DNA of 64,000 nt from Heracleum sosnowskyi. Taxonomy: Eukaryota; Streptophyta; Magnoliopsida; Apiales; Apiaceae. Position 1 is the stretch's first letter, and each line of letters starts with the position of its first letter. Below, piece after piece: positions 1 through 9,921 of this stretch. A program made the position numbers and the translations under genes. Below the pieces are notes generated by a model. The model had not been told where the DNA came from. It was given only the letters and a program-made list of their open reading frames with translations, and ran no database searches. The stretch is taken from positions 140,896,574-140,960,573 of the forward strand of contig CM061236.1 of the NCBI GenBank assembly GCA_030848705.1, in the 5' to 3' direction.

Positions 1-315
1 GGAAAATCCAAACGTATTTAGAATCTCGTAACTAAATTCCATTCATATTAAATAAATTATTATGTTATTCGAATATAACACTACAATTTATGTAATTATT
101 ATATATGTGTGTTGTGACAAGTCATAATGCAAACAAATCAATTACTAACTATAGTATATACAAAAATATTGAGTCAATTGTATGTTTATCTTCTGTCAAA
201 AAAAATTGTATGTTTATCTCTAATAAATTGCCGAGGTAGTCTCACAAAAAGCAATTTCTTATCTAAAATGGAGAAGTGACGGATTTTAAATTAGTTATTA
301 ACGTAAATTGTCATT
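1..315. other. AT-rich intergenic DNA, no gene seen
   Basis: No ORF, RNA gene or clear repeat boundary is visible. The stretch is AT-rich and runs up to the left terminus of the hAT element at 316. Confidence 0.6.
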
Positions 316-354
316 CAGGGGCGTAGTCAGGAATATAAGTTAGTGGGGTCAAAA

Positions 355-1849
355 ATGAAACCCTATTAGTTTTGATGATGACACATAACAGCAAGCTGAT
401 TGCTTGTCATTGAATATATTAGCTTTTTATTTTGTTAACTTGTTTTGCTTGATGCTTTAATTGAGGGGGAGCTTTTAGCTCAATCACATATGGATATATT
501 ATCATCAAAAAGGGGGAGATTGAAACTCTATGAATTTTGATGATCATATAGTGGCAAAGATGTTTGTATTTATAGATGTAAAGCAGCAAGCTATATGCTC
601 TATCCTAACTTGTTGTTGCAGGGAAAGATGGCTTACTGATATGAAATATCAGTGCATACAGTATAAAATAGCATGCCATTATCATATGTACTAACTTGGT
701 TTTGCAGGGCAAAATAGCTTACTGATATGAATGTCAGTTTATCTAAACAGCAAGCCATTAGTGCTGGACTGAGTCAGTTTGGCAAGCCAACTTCACATGT
801 TCAATATACAAACAGCAAGCCGAGTTGTTTTGCTCAGAATCTGTCAAGATCGTGGATCATGGATCTATCTTAGAAAACTTGATTAAATATATTGTGAGGG
901 CTTTTTTAAGACTTAATACGTACATAATATATTTAGAGCTCAAAATCTTTTATCAAATCCTTTTTAATAATCGCTTTCCAAAATTATAGGAGCTTGCCAT
1001 GTTTAAAAGATTTTCTCTTACAAAACCTCCTATACATGTTTTTGATACACACAAACAGAAGGGTTTTGTTTTGTCTTCGATTTATCTTCTCCAAACCTCT
1101 GTCAAACGGTCACATGAACGTTGCTAAAATCTCTCCAACCAATTGATCGTTAGAATTGGATTCTAGACGTTGGTAATTGATTGGTTGATTTTTGAACGTT
1201 GTTTGTGAAGCTATTTAAACCTGTTCTTGTGTCCTTTTCTATTACCCATCCAAGCACAACAAGAACACACAACTCAGTTTTACTTTGCTATATTCAAACA
1301 AATTTTCTTGAGCTCTTTATATATATCATATATGTACTATATCTTTGAGAGTTCATAGGTTTTGAGTTGTAATCACTTTATTGATTTGTATTACTCTATT
1401 TGTAATCAGTAGTTGCTGGATATATTGGCTAGGGAACAAGGGTTTGGTGAACGTTGTTAGAGAAGTATACTTGGGAAGTATAGCTTAGAGAGCAAGTTCT
1501 GAAACAGGTGTTCAGCAAGCCATTTGTCAGCAACCGGGAAGAAGGGTGGTATATTATTGTATCTTGTAATTGTTATTATCCTTGATCAATAATATATTCT
1601 CTTACCGGGTTGGTAAGGGACCAGGACGTAGACCATAGGGGACTAGGGGTCGAACCTGGCTAAAAGTTTATTGTGTTCTTTATATTTCTGCATATTACTT
1701 ACTGTGTTGCATATTGTTATAATCAGCGTGCTGTTTGTACAATCAGCGTGCCATTTGTGTTTGCATAAATTGAACTCAGTAAGCCATTTCTGGTAAAACT
1801 TAAAATTGGTCATAATTAGCCATTTACCCCTCTAGGTGTGCATTTATCA
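355..1849 (+). mobile_element. Ty1/copia 3' remnant with 3' LTR, inserted in hAT
   Basis: A polypurine tract (AAAAAGGGGGAGAT, 507-520) is followed directly by a sequence beginning TGAAACTC at 521. That sequence runs to ...ATTTATCA at 1849, giving a 1.33-kb LTR. The segment 355-520 resembles the 3' untranslated end of SIRE-like copia elements, with GAGGGGGAGCTTTTAGCTCA followed by the purine tract. A promoter-like CTATTTAAACC lies near 1212. No 5' LTR, gag or pol is present, so only the last internal bases and one LTR remain. hAT sequence resumes after 1849. The left boundary is approximate. Confidence 0.65.
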
Positions 1850-1942
1850 AAAAATTTATCAACATAGAAAATAATCAAGAAATTTTGAAGTGCTAAGATA
1901 AACTATAAAGATATCTTCATGTCACTTATTACACAATTGTCC

Positions 1943-3292
1943 TCAACGTTTTTTCATATTCTGAAAGCGTTGTAAAACTGCTTCATTAGAGACCTCATCA
2001 AAGACAACCTTCTCAATATAAGTGACAAGACAATCATTCAAAAATTGATCTCCCATACGGTTCTGTAGTCGATTCTTCACAATTTTCATTGCAGAAAAAG
2101 CTCTTTCAACACTTGTAATAGTAACAGGTAAGATCAACGCTAACTTGACAAGTAAATAAACCAAAGGATAGACAATACTTCTTTTGGTTTGAACCAACTT
2201 CTCAGCAAAAGAACCAATTCCATTTAATGATGAAAATTCTTTGGTAGAATGCACATCAAGAATATAGGTTTCTAGTTGATTGTCTAATAAAGCAAGGTTT
2301 GTCATTGAGAAGTCTTGTGGGTAAAATTGAGCAAAACGAAACAACTTTTCCTTGTCAAAAGCAGCAAATAAATCATTTGGATTTAGACATGTCACACAAA
2401 GAAGCAATTCTATGTTGGCCTCACTAAAACGATTGTTAAGCTCCTGTAATTGTAATTGTGAATCTATAGTGGCATAAAAGAATTCAACTTTGTAATGATG
2501 CAAATTTGCAACTTGATGAGTTTTGCGGCGTGACCTTCCTTTCATTTGAAAACCTTCATCCATACTCAAAACAAGAATACTATGCTTCTCACAAAATGAA
2601 CAAAGTTCACCTAGCAGATCATCCCAACCATCATCCCTCAGAATCTGTAGCCTTTGTTTTGACAAGGTCACTAATCTCGTAGCATTTACAATATCCTGAT
2701 ATTTTCTTTGCAAGGAAATTGATAATTCATTTGTAATACATAACACTGTTTTCATGAAAAACAAGCCGAATATAAAGTCAAAACTTTGTATGAATTCAAG
2801 CAAGGTTGAAGCTTTAGCTCTTTGGTCAGAATTTAGGCCATCGTCAACAATATTATCAAGAACATCTACTACAGACTCAAAAATAATAATCAATGAAATA
2901 AGTGTACCATAGTGCGAGCCCCAACGAGTATCTCCCGGTCTTTTGAAAGTTGTTTCCTGATTCAATCCATGTCCACTTGTAATTTCTCCATTTTCCAATG
3001 CTTGAGAGATATGAACAACTTGTCGCTCTCGAAGTGCATCTCTCCTTTTACAAGAAGCACCAACCACGTTTACTAAATTTGACACCCTATTAAAAAGACT
3101 TCCAACATGAACACTCTGTTTTGCAATAGCAACAAGTGTAAGCTGAAGTTGATGAGCAAAACAATGAACGTAATAAGCAGATTCATGATTGGAGCTTGAT
3201 TCCACATTATTATCTTGATTTCCCCCCTTTGTTTGATCAATTGTCGGTTCTCTGGCACTGACATGATCTAATTTGATCAAAAACTTGTCCAT
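1943..3292 (-). pseudogene. hAT transposase C-terminal half (DUF4371/TTF-type)
   Basis: A 449-residue minus-strand frame stays open and ends with the hAT dimerisation region: LPVTITSVERAFSAMKIVKN, then RLQNRMGDQFLNDCL, around residues 385-425. Upstream, YYVHCFAHQLQLTL and VGASCKRRDALRERQ are typical of the middle of the plant TTF-zinc-finger/DUF4371 hAT family. A full protein of this family is usually about 700-800 residues, with an N-terminal TTF zinc finger and the first catalytic acidic residue. Both are missing. A short lead (MDKFLIKLDHVSAREPTIDQ) joins directly to the middle region, which points to an in-frame internal deletion. It could not act as a complete transposase, although a dimerising fragment could still be made. 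Confidence 0.8.
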
Positions 3293-3743
3293 ATCACTTT
3301 TATTCTTCCACAGCTTCCACCCTATAACTCAAGATTGAATGTTTAAACTAATAGACTTAGTAAACAAGTGGCTAGGGTTTTTTACTTTACCACGTACAAG
3401 TTACAAACTAATACAAGTACTTTAAAATTATTATACTAATTCTTTTATTGTGTGGAGAAGTATTCTTTTTAACTTACATGTAAATTCTTTTTTTATTGTG
3501 TGGAAGAGTATTCTTTTTAACTTAATTATGATTAATTTACAAATTAAACTTTAAATTACTGGGGTCAAAATTGAAATATAGTACTAGAAATATTTTTTTT
3601 AGTGGGGTCAAAAGTAAAATTTAATACTAAACCAAAAAAATTTCAAAAATTTTTACATATAAATTTTAAAAAAATTATAATTTCAGTGAGGTCAATTGCC
3701 CCCGTTGCCAATACACTGGCTACGCCCATGCATTCATTCATTC

Positions 3744-3866
3744 TTCTTCTCTATTTTTCGCTTTTATAAATAAGATTAATTTTTATGCATGAGAATCCAT
3801 CTTATTTATAAAAAATAATCTAGCAGTGAAATATGTTCTTCTCTATTTTTCGCTTTTATAAATAAG
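3744..3866. repeat. 31-bp direct repeat with internal hairpin, 5' of LINE
   Basis: The same 31 bases, starting TTCTTCTCTATTTTTCGC, occur at 3744-3774 and 3836-3866. Between them lies a 14-bp inverted repeat: TTTATAAATAAGAT at 3763-3776 against ATCTTATTTATAAA at 3799-3812, with a 22-nt loop. The block sits between the hAT right end and ORF1 of the LINE, so it is probably the LINE 5' leader or promoter. It could instead be older host DNA. Confidence 0.75.
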
Positions 3867-3948
3867 TTTCTCTCCTTTATGTGAGAGTCTTTGAGTTTGT
3901 CTCTCCTTTCTTTTCAAAGATTGTGTGAGTTTGTTCCTGTGGTCATCA

Positions 3949-5136
3949 ATGGAGGACATTGAAATGCAACTGGCAGAAATGGATATAACAAATGAGGAAA
4001 ATGAGGAATTGGTATTGGATGAAGAGGTAGAGGATGACATCAACAAGTTTGATCTATGCTTGGTGGGGCGTTTTCTGACTGAGAAGAACGTCAACGTTCG
4101 TGCAATGAAGACGAAGCTTGCCGATTTGTGGAAGCCTGCCATGGGTATTAACATTAAGGATTTAAAACCAGGTTTGTTTTTATTTCAGTTCTATCATCGA
4201 GATGATATGAATTGGGTTGTCTCCAATGGTCCGTGGACGTTTGATGGTGCATTACTGGTTTTGAATTATATAAAGTCAGGGGAGGATCCTACCAGAGTGC
4301 TGTTGTTTGAGGTGGACTTTTGGATTCAGGTTCACGACCTGCCAGTGGGGTATATGTCTGAGGTGGTAGGTAAGCAATTAGGTAACTTTTTCGGTAGCTT
4401 TTTGCAGTATGATTCGAAAAATAATTCGAGTATTTGAAGAGAGTTCATGAGACTGAGAATCAGAGTTGATGTTCGCAAGCCATTGAAAAGAAGGAAAAAA
4501 ATTTGTAAGAAAGATAAGTCAGAGGTGATGGTCAATTGCAAGTATGAAAAGTTAGCTGATTTCTGCTTCGTTTGTGGAATGTTATCTCACACGGAGCGTT
4601 TCTGTCAGAAAAAGCTTGAAGCTGGTGGTGAGGAAATCGTTAAAGAGTGGGGACCCTGGTTACGAGCTCCACCGCGCAGGTCGGTAGGTAACATCAAAAG
4701 CAAGTGGCTGAGGGAGGACGGTGACGGCGGTTGGGGAAGACAGAGCGGGATGAGTAATCACAGAACGGATAATCAGGGGTTTGAAAAGCCTGATTTTCCG
4801 CAGTCAGGTGTGGTCAGGCGCGATACTCGGGCTGATAGAGTCTATGTACAGGCTGGGGCTGATATTTCGGGTAAATCAAAATTTGAGATTATCAACGAGA
4901 TGGGTAAGGAGGGAAATTCAAATGTTAGTGGGCTAGATGGGCTGGCTTCTGAGGAAAATCATGGGCTTAAATTTGAAGAAAGAAAAAGACCAAGGAGTGA
5001 GGCCCAAAACAAAAATATGCAGTTAGATCAGACGGATAACATCAACACGGACTCCACTCTTTCTGGAACGGATTGTTTGGAGACCTCTTCATCTTTATTG
5101 GCTAAGCTTGCTACGCAAGCTAGCCAGCAACAATGA
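3949..5136 (+). pseudogene. LINE ORF1: DUF4283 and zinc-knuckle RNA-binding protein
   Basis: This is the gag-like protein of the LINE, expected to bind element RNA. The likely start is the ATG at 3949 (MEDIEMQLAEMDITNEENEE). An N-terminal DUF4283-like region follows (FDLCLVGRFLTEKNVN... WKPAMGINIKDLKPGLFLFQF... WVVSNGPWTFDGALLVL). A zinc knuckle CFVCGMLSHTERFC of CX2CX4HX4C form lies about residues 203-216. The frame is broken once, by TGA at 4435-4437, and continues in the same frame from 4438. Relatives usually carry tryptophan there, so a single TGG-to-TGA change is the simple explanation. The ORF ends TGA at 5134-5136, overlapping the ATG of ORF2 as ATGA. Confidence 0.8.
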
Positions 5137-8100
5137 GTTGCATAAGTTGGAACTGTCGAGGACTTGGGAATCCTCGCACAGTTCGAGCTCTTAATGATCT
5201 CCTAAAAGATCATAAACCCAGCTTTATTTTCTTGATTGAAACTATTTCTTTTGCTAATAAAATTGAAGAGCTTCGAGTTCATTTTGGTTTTGATTCTTGT
5301 TTTTCAGTTGATAGAGTAGGTAGAAGTGGGGGTCTTGCAGTGCTGTGGAAACGCTCTATGCAGTGTGAGGTAACTGGTTACTCCCAGCAACATATTGATG
5401 TCCTCTTTTCGGAGAATGATCATGCTTCCTGGCGCCTAACTTGTTTTTATGGGTTCCCTGAGCGTACGAGGCGTCGAAATTCCTGGGATTTAATTCGTAA
5501 CTTGGCTAATATCTATCCCCTTCCTTGGTGCATTTGGGGGGACTTCAATGATCTTTTGTTTGCCTCAGACAAGAAAGGGTCTAATCCTCATTCTCAATTT
5601 CTCTTAGACGGTTTTGGAAAGGCCATAGAGGACTGTCACTTGTCTGAGCTTAGCATGAGTGGGGGAAAGTTTACGTGGGAAAAGAGTAGGGGGTCGAATA
5701 ATTGGGTTAGAGAGAAGTTGGATCGTGGTTTTGCTAATTCGAGCTGGTGGAATAAATTCCCTATGTATAGTCTGAAATTGCTGCATTCTCCTGTGTCCGA
5801 TCACGAACCCATATTGTTGGAGTTTTTAAAGGCTGACATCTCGAAGAAAATGTTCTGGTTCAGATTTGAAAATATGTGGTTGAGGGATCCAAATTTCGTT
5901 AAGGAGGTGACTGATGTTTGGAAAACTATTCCTATTATGCATCTTCTTCCCAAACTGTTTGAGGTTTCGTCGTTTATGGCTCGTTGGGGAAGGTCTTTTT
6001 TCCATAAATTTAGGGAGAAGGTGAAGGAGCACAAGGCTGTTATAAACAGAGTGGTGGACTGTTGCGACGAAAGTAGTGTGAAGTTGTACTTAGAGGAGAA
6101 AGAGAATCTGAACATTCTGCTATTGCAAGAGGAGACATATTGGAAACAAAGAGCAAAATTATTCTGGCTTCAAGAAGGTGATGATAACACAAGGTTTTTC
6201 CACTCCTCTGCCTCTGCAAGGAAGAAAACGAACAAAGTAAATTTTCTGATTAACGATGCTGGTTCCAGAATAGAGGATCGGGAGGGGATGTGTGAAGTTG
6301 TGAGGGACTACTTCACGTCGCTGTTCACGGAAGAGGTCAACACTTTGAATTCACATGAACTGAATGGGCACCGAACTGTTTCTGAGGAGCAAAATAAAAG
6401 GTTAGTGGAGGATTTTTCTTTCGAAGAGTTTACAACGGCGATCAAGCAAATGCATCCTGATAAGGCCTCGGGTCCTGATGGACTTAACCCCGCATTTTTT
6501 CAGAATTTTTGGAAGATCATGGGTCAGGAGGTGTTTAGTTTTTGTAAGGTATGGCTTCGTACTAAAAAGTTCCCAGATGAACTGAACTCCACAAATGTTG
6601 TTCTCATCCCGAAAAAGGATAATGCCTCGTGTCTTAAAGATCTCCGGCCTATTGCACTCTATAACGTACTCTATAAAATTCTTGCGAAAGTTCTAGCCAA
6701 CAGAATGAAGGTTGTTATGCCTGTTATTATCTCCGAAAACCAGTCAGCTTTTGTTAAAAACAGAGGTATTACAGATAATGTTTTGGTTGCGTTCGAAATC
6801 CTTCATCATATGAGTTGCAAAAAGCGTGGTGTGGAGGGTGAGGTCGCCCTTAAGCTAGATATTAGCAAGGCCTACGACAGGGTAAATTGGTCTTTCCTTA
6901 AGAAGCGAATGAGAATCATGGGTTTTTGTGAGACATGGGTTGATTGGATGATGCTGTGTGTGAAAACGGTGACGTACAATTTCTGTTTCAACGATTCTAT
7001 CATTGGTCCTATCATTCCTAAGAGAGGGTTAAGGCAGGGGGATCCGCTTTCCCCATATCTTTTTTTGTTGTGTGTCGAAGGTCTGTCGAATGCCCTAGAT
7101 GTTGCTTCATATGCTGGGGAGATTAGAGGGTGCAAAGTAAGTCCAACAGCTCCAGTTGTATCTCATCTCTTGTTTGCAGATGATTCATTTTTATTTTTTC
7201 AAGCTACTACTGCAGAGGCTATTAACATTAAACGTTTGTTAGTGAATTATGAGTTATGCTCAGGTCAGTCAGTAAACTTCCAGAAATCGGGTGTTTACTT
7301 CAGTGCGAGTGTAAGTCGTGATAAACAAAGGGAGTTATCTTCAATTCTGGGAGTTCATAACGACCTTTCAAACACAAGGTATCTTGGGTTGCCTTCTTTG
7401 GTTGGAAAGTCTAAAAAACAAGTGTTTAATTTCCTGAAGGACAAAGCTAGCAGACGGATTCAAGGCTGGAAGGTGAAGCCTATCTCTCAAGCAGGCAAGA
7501 CGGTGTTAATAAGGAACGTGGCTCAAGCTATCCCCTCTTATAGCATGTCGTGTTTCCTGCTACCAAAAACGTTATGTCAGGAGTTGGAGCAAATGTTTAA
7601 TAATTTCTGGTGGAGGTCTGGTACGGGTAATGACCAAAGAGGAGTTAATTGGATTGCGTGGAATGGTATGAGTACTGCCAAGAGCAGAGGGGGGCTGGGA
7701 TTTCGAAATCTGTATGCGTTCAATATTGCCCTGATGGGTAAACACATATGGAATTTTCTGTATAATCCTAATTCTCTGGTGGCAAGATTATTTAAGGCGA
7801 AATACTTCCCCAACTCACATGTTTTGAAGGCTGATAAAGGGTGTGGCTCTAGTTTTGTTTGGCAGGGTATCTGGACTGCGAAGGAGGAACTGTGTAGTGG
7901 GTTCAGATGGGTTTTAGGGAATGGCAGAAACATAGTTGCTACTAAGGACCCTTGGTTGCGTAAGAAAGCTGATTTCCGAGTTGAGCATAATGTAATTTAT
8001 GATGGGAGAGACGAAACTGTTTCGAGTCTTTTTGTTCCTAATGAGAAGCAGTGGAACACAAGGTTAATCCGGGAACGATTTTTGAAGGAAGACGCAGATG

Positions 8101-9221
8101 TGATTCTGGCTGTCCCCATCCCTCAGCGTGATGTTATGGATAGAGTAGCCTGGACAGGTTCTTCTGATGGTGTCTATAATGCAAAGTCTGGTTACCGGTT
8201 TTGGCATAACTTAAAGTTTGGAGGTAATGCAATGCCTCAGAGTATAGGCTGGAAAAAGGTATGGCATTTGAGAATTCCTAACAAGATAAAGGTCTTTATT
8301 TGGAAGTTTCTTCAAAATGTTATCCCTACACGCAAGAGACTAAGTGAAAGGGGTATCAGAATTGGAATCACCTGTCCAATGTGTCTAACAGATATAGAAT
8401 ATATGGCACACCTCTTTTTTGACTGCGAATTTGCTCGCGGTTGCTGGGAGCATGTGAACTTATCTTATGACTGGAGTGAAATAGAGTATGCCCATGAATG
8501 GTTGCTGTCCAAGATCAGCTCTGCTTCCATGGAGGAAGTAAGTAAAATTTGTATTGTTTTGTGGGGGGTTTGGCATTGGCGCAATAAGAAGGTGTGGGAT
8601 GCAAGAACAGTCACCCCTGCATTTGCTATGGACAATAGCTTTAGCTTTCTTCGGGAATGGGTTGAAGCCAGGAGGAGTCACGTGTCCGTTCCGGCCTGCA
8701 CGAGTAGGGTTCATCATCAGGAGATTCATAGATGGAAATGCCCAGATTTAGGTACCATTAAGGTCAATGTGGACGCTTCAGTTTTTAAGAATGCCCAGTC
8801 GTTTACAGTGGGTATGATCATGCGGAATCATTTGGGTGAGTTTCTTGCAGGTAAGAATCTGTGTCTTCCTATGGCTGATTCTGTTTTTGAGGCTGAAGCT
8901 TTAGGGGTCCACGAGGCTTTATCCTGGATTAAAGATCAGCAGCTTCATGGAACCAGCGTGGTGGTAGAATCGGACTCATTGCTTACGACCAAAGCAATCG
9001 AAGGTGATACAGTGAACTGTTTAGAGGTGGGTGAGGTCATACAGGAATGCAAACAGACTCTTCAGAGTCTGTCTACAGTTTCAGTCTATTTTATCCGGAA
9101 GAATGCTAACAGGGTAGCTCACGAAATAGCTAGAATCCCTTGTTTAGTCAATTCCCAAAATGTTTTCACGTCTCTTCCTACGTGTTTGTTGGAGGCTCTT
9201 ATGTTTGATCTTTTGAGTTGA
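5133..9221 (+). CDS. LINE ORF2: endonuclease, reverse transcriptase, RNase H
   Basis: This 1362-residue polyprotein performs target-primed reverse transcription. Residues 1 to about 225 form an APE-like endonuclease (SWNCRGLGNPRTVRAL near the start, WGDFNDLLF near 137, SDHEPILLEF near 221). The reverse transcriptase spans about 435-720, with DKASGPDGLNPAFF, LRPIALYNVLYKILAKVLAN, LDISKAYDRVNW, RGLRQGDPLSPYLF and the catalytic FADD near 681. A zf-RVT zinc-binding module lies about 1040-1115 (RIPNKIKVFIWKFLQN... CPMCLTDIEYMAHLFFDCEF). A C-terminal RNase H spans about 1205-1340 (VNVDAS, FEAEALGVHEAL, VVESDS, RVAHEIAR). All catalytic motifs are present and the frame is unbroken. The start ATG overlaps the ORF1 stop, which suggests translation by termination-reinitiation. 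Confidence 0.93.
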   Translation: MSCISWNCRGLGNPRTVRALNDLLKDHKPSFIFLIETISFANKIEELRVHFGFDSCFSVDRVGRSGGLAVLWKRSMQCEVTGYSQQHIDVLFSENDHASWRLTCFYGFPERTRRRNSWDLIRNLANIYPLPWCIWGDFNDLLFASDKKGSNPHSQFLLDGFGKAIEDCHLSELSMSGGKFTWEKSRGSNNWVREKLDRGFANSSWWNKFPMYSLKLLHSPVSDHEPILLEFLKADISKKMFWFRFENMWLRDPNFVKEVTDVWKTIPIMHLLPKLFEVSSFMARWGRSFFHKFREKVKEHKAVINRVVDCCDESSVKLYLEEKENLNILLLQEETYWKQRAKLFWLQEGDDNTRFFHSSASARKKTNKVNFLINDAGSRIEDREGMCEVVRDYFTSLFTEEVNTLNSHELNGHRTVSEEQNKRLVEDFSFEEFTTAIKQMHPDKASGPDGLNPAFFQNFWKIMGQEVFSFCKVWLRTKKFPDELNSTNVVLIPKKDNASCLKDLRPIALYNVLYKILAKVLANRMKVVMPVIISENQSAFVKNRGITDNVLVAFEILHHMSCKKRGVEGEVALKLDISKAYDRVNWSFLKKRMRIMGFCETWVDWMMLCVKTVTYNFCFNDSIIGPIIPKRGLRQGDPLSPYLFLLCVEGLSNALDVASYAGEIRGCKVSPTAPVVSHLLFADDSFLFFQATTAEAINIKRLLVNYELCSGQSVNFQKSGVYFSASVSRDKQRELSSILGVHNDLSNTRYLGLPSLVGKSKKQVFNFLKDKASRRIQGWKVKPISQAGKTVLIRNVAQAIPSYSMSCFLLPKTLCQELEQMFNNFWWRSGTGNDQRGVNWIAWNGMSTAKSRGGLGFRNLYAFNIALMGKHIWNFLYNPNSLVARLFKAKYFPNSHVLKADKGCGSSFVWQGIWTAKEELCSGFRWVLGNGRNIVATKDPWLRKKADFRVEHNVIYDGRDETVSSLFVPNEKQWNTRLIRERFLKEDADVILAVPIPQRDVMDRVAWTGSSDGVYNAKSGYRFWHNLKFGGNAMPQSIGWKKVWHLRIPNKIKVFIWKFLQNVIPTRKRLSERGIRIGITCPMCLTDIEYMAHLFFDCEFARGCWEHVNLSYDWSEIEYAHEWLLSKISSASMEEVSKICIVLWGVWHWRNKKVWDARTVTPAFAMDNSFSFLREWVEARRSHVSVPACTSRVHHQEIHRWKCPDLGTIKVNVDASVFKNAQSFTVGMIMRNHLGEFLAGKNLCLPMADSVFEAEALGVHEALSWIKDQQLHGTSVVVESDSLLTTKAIEGDTVNCLEVGEVIQECKQTLQSLSTVSVYFIRKNANRVAHEIARIPCLVNSQNVFTSLPTCLLEALMFDLLS

Positions 9222-9276
9222 ATGCATACTTTCTTTGATTTCACCTTTCTTTGATTTCAAAAAAAAAAAAAAAAAA

Positions 9277-9921
9277 TCTAATAATAATCACATCTCATTA
9301 TTCGGAAATCATTTTAAAAACGATTTTAGGTATTATATCATCTCCCTTTAATTAATTAATTCGTCAAACGAAAGAAACAACTTAACAAGTGAATGAATCT
9401 ACATAAAAAAACATGAATCTGGGGGGCAGTATTTTCTAAACCAAGGTGCAGTCCTCGTACACACTTACTTAAACTAGTTGCTGTTATCCACTTGAGTTGT
9501 CTTCACTTTCACTCTCAAAAAAACCAAACGTAAAATACATACAATCATTTCTGTATGTATATGTTTAAAATGTCTGTCGGTGCTCGAGTGAGTATTTGTT
9601 AGCGTGATTTCTTGCTTTAATTTGCCCACTTGAATACAAACATTTCTTCTATTTTTCTACCCCCCCATCACTCTTTTTTTCTCTTTAAGTCCCCACATTT
9701 ATATTATATGTCTCTGTCTTCTTGCTCTATCTTTTCTCTTTTGATGCTTGAGTTTGTGTCTATTAGCTGAATTTGTATCTATATATTTGGATGGTAGCAT
9801 TCAAAATAGGCCAATCCCAAATGTGCCAAATGGTCTTCTTGTAGTTGTTTTTGATGCCCTTTTGTTCATCTTTTTTTAAATTTATAAAGGGGGGTTTTGT
9901 TTGTTTTTAGAGTGGGAAAAT
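9277..9921 (+). other. Upstream and 5' leader region of the sugar transporter gene
   Basis: No ORF is seen. The region contains CT-rich stretches (about 9490-9520 and 9650-9740) typical of plant promoters and leaders, and TATA-like stretches near 9700 (TTTATATTATATG) and 9780. The sequence TTTGTTTTTAG just before AGTGGG at 9911 could be a splice acceptor, so part of the leader may lie in an upstream non-coding exon. The transcription start cannot be fixed from sequence. Confidence 0.4.

Larger units (their letters stand above)
316..3730 (-). mobile_element. hAT transposon, deletion derivative
   Basis: The left end begins CAGGGGCGTAGTCAGGAATA and the reverse complement of the right end begins CATGGGCGTAGCCAGTGTAT. 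Both match the CAGGGGCG(G/T)AGCCAG type of terminal repeat seen in plant hAT elements. Subterminal TGGGGTCAAAA motifs occur near 344, 3560 and 3602. The flanking 8 bp (308-315 and 3731-3738) share only their last five bases (TCATT), so the target duplication is weak. The element contains a minus-strand transposase remnant (1943-3292) and is interrupted by a Ty1/copia fragment (about 355-1849). It is probably immobile on its own because the transposase lacks its N-terminal half. Confidence 0.8.
3744..9276 (+). mobile_element. L1-type non-LTR retrotransposon (LINE)
   Basis: Two plus-strand ORFs (gag-like ORF1, then endonuclease/RT/RNase H ORF2) are followed by a 36-bp 3' tail holding two copies of TTTCTTTGATTTCA and an 18-A run at 9259-9276. 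This is the standard layout of a plant L1 element that retains RNase H. The 5' boundary is uncertain: leader sequence may begin anywhere between 3739 and about 3836. No convincing target duplication was found between the sequence after the A-run (TCTAATAATAATCAC) and the 5' side. ORF2 is intact, so the copy is young or its last insertion was recent. Confidence 0.85.

Noticed and set aside
308..3738. Perfect 8-bp duplication around the first hAT element
   Set aside because: TTGTCATT and CATTCATT share only TCATT at the end, so it is at best degraded.
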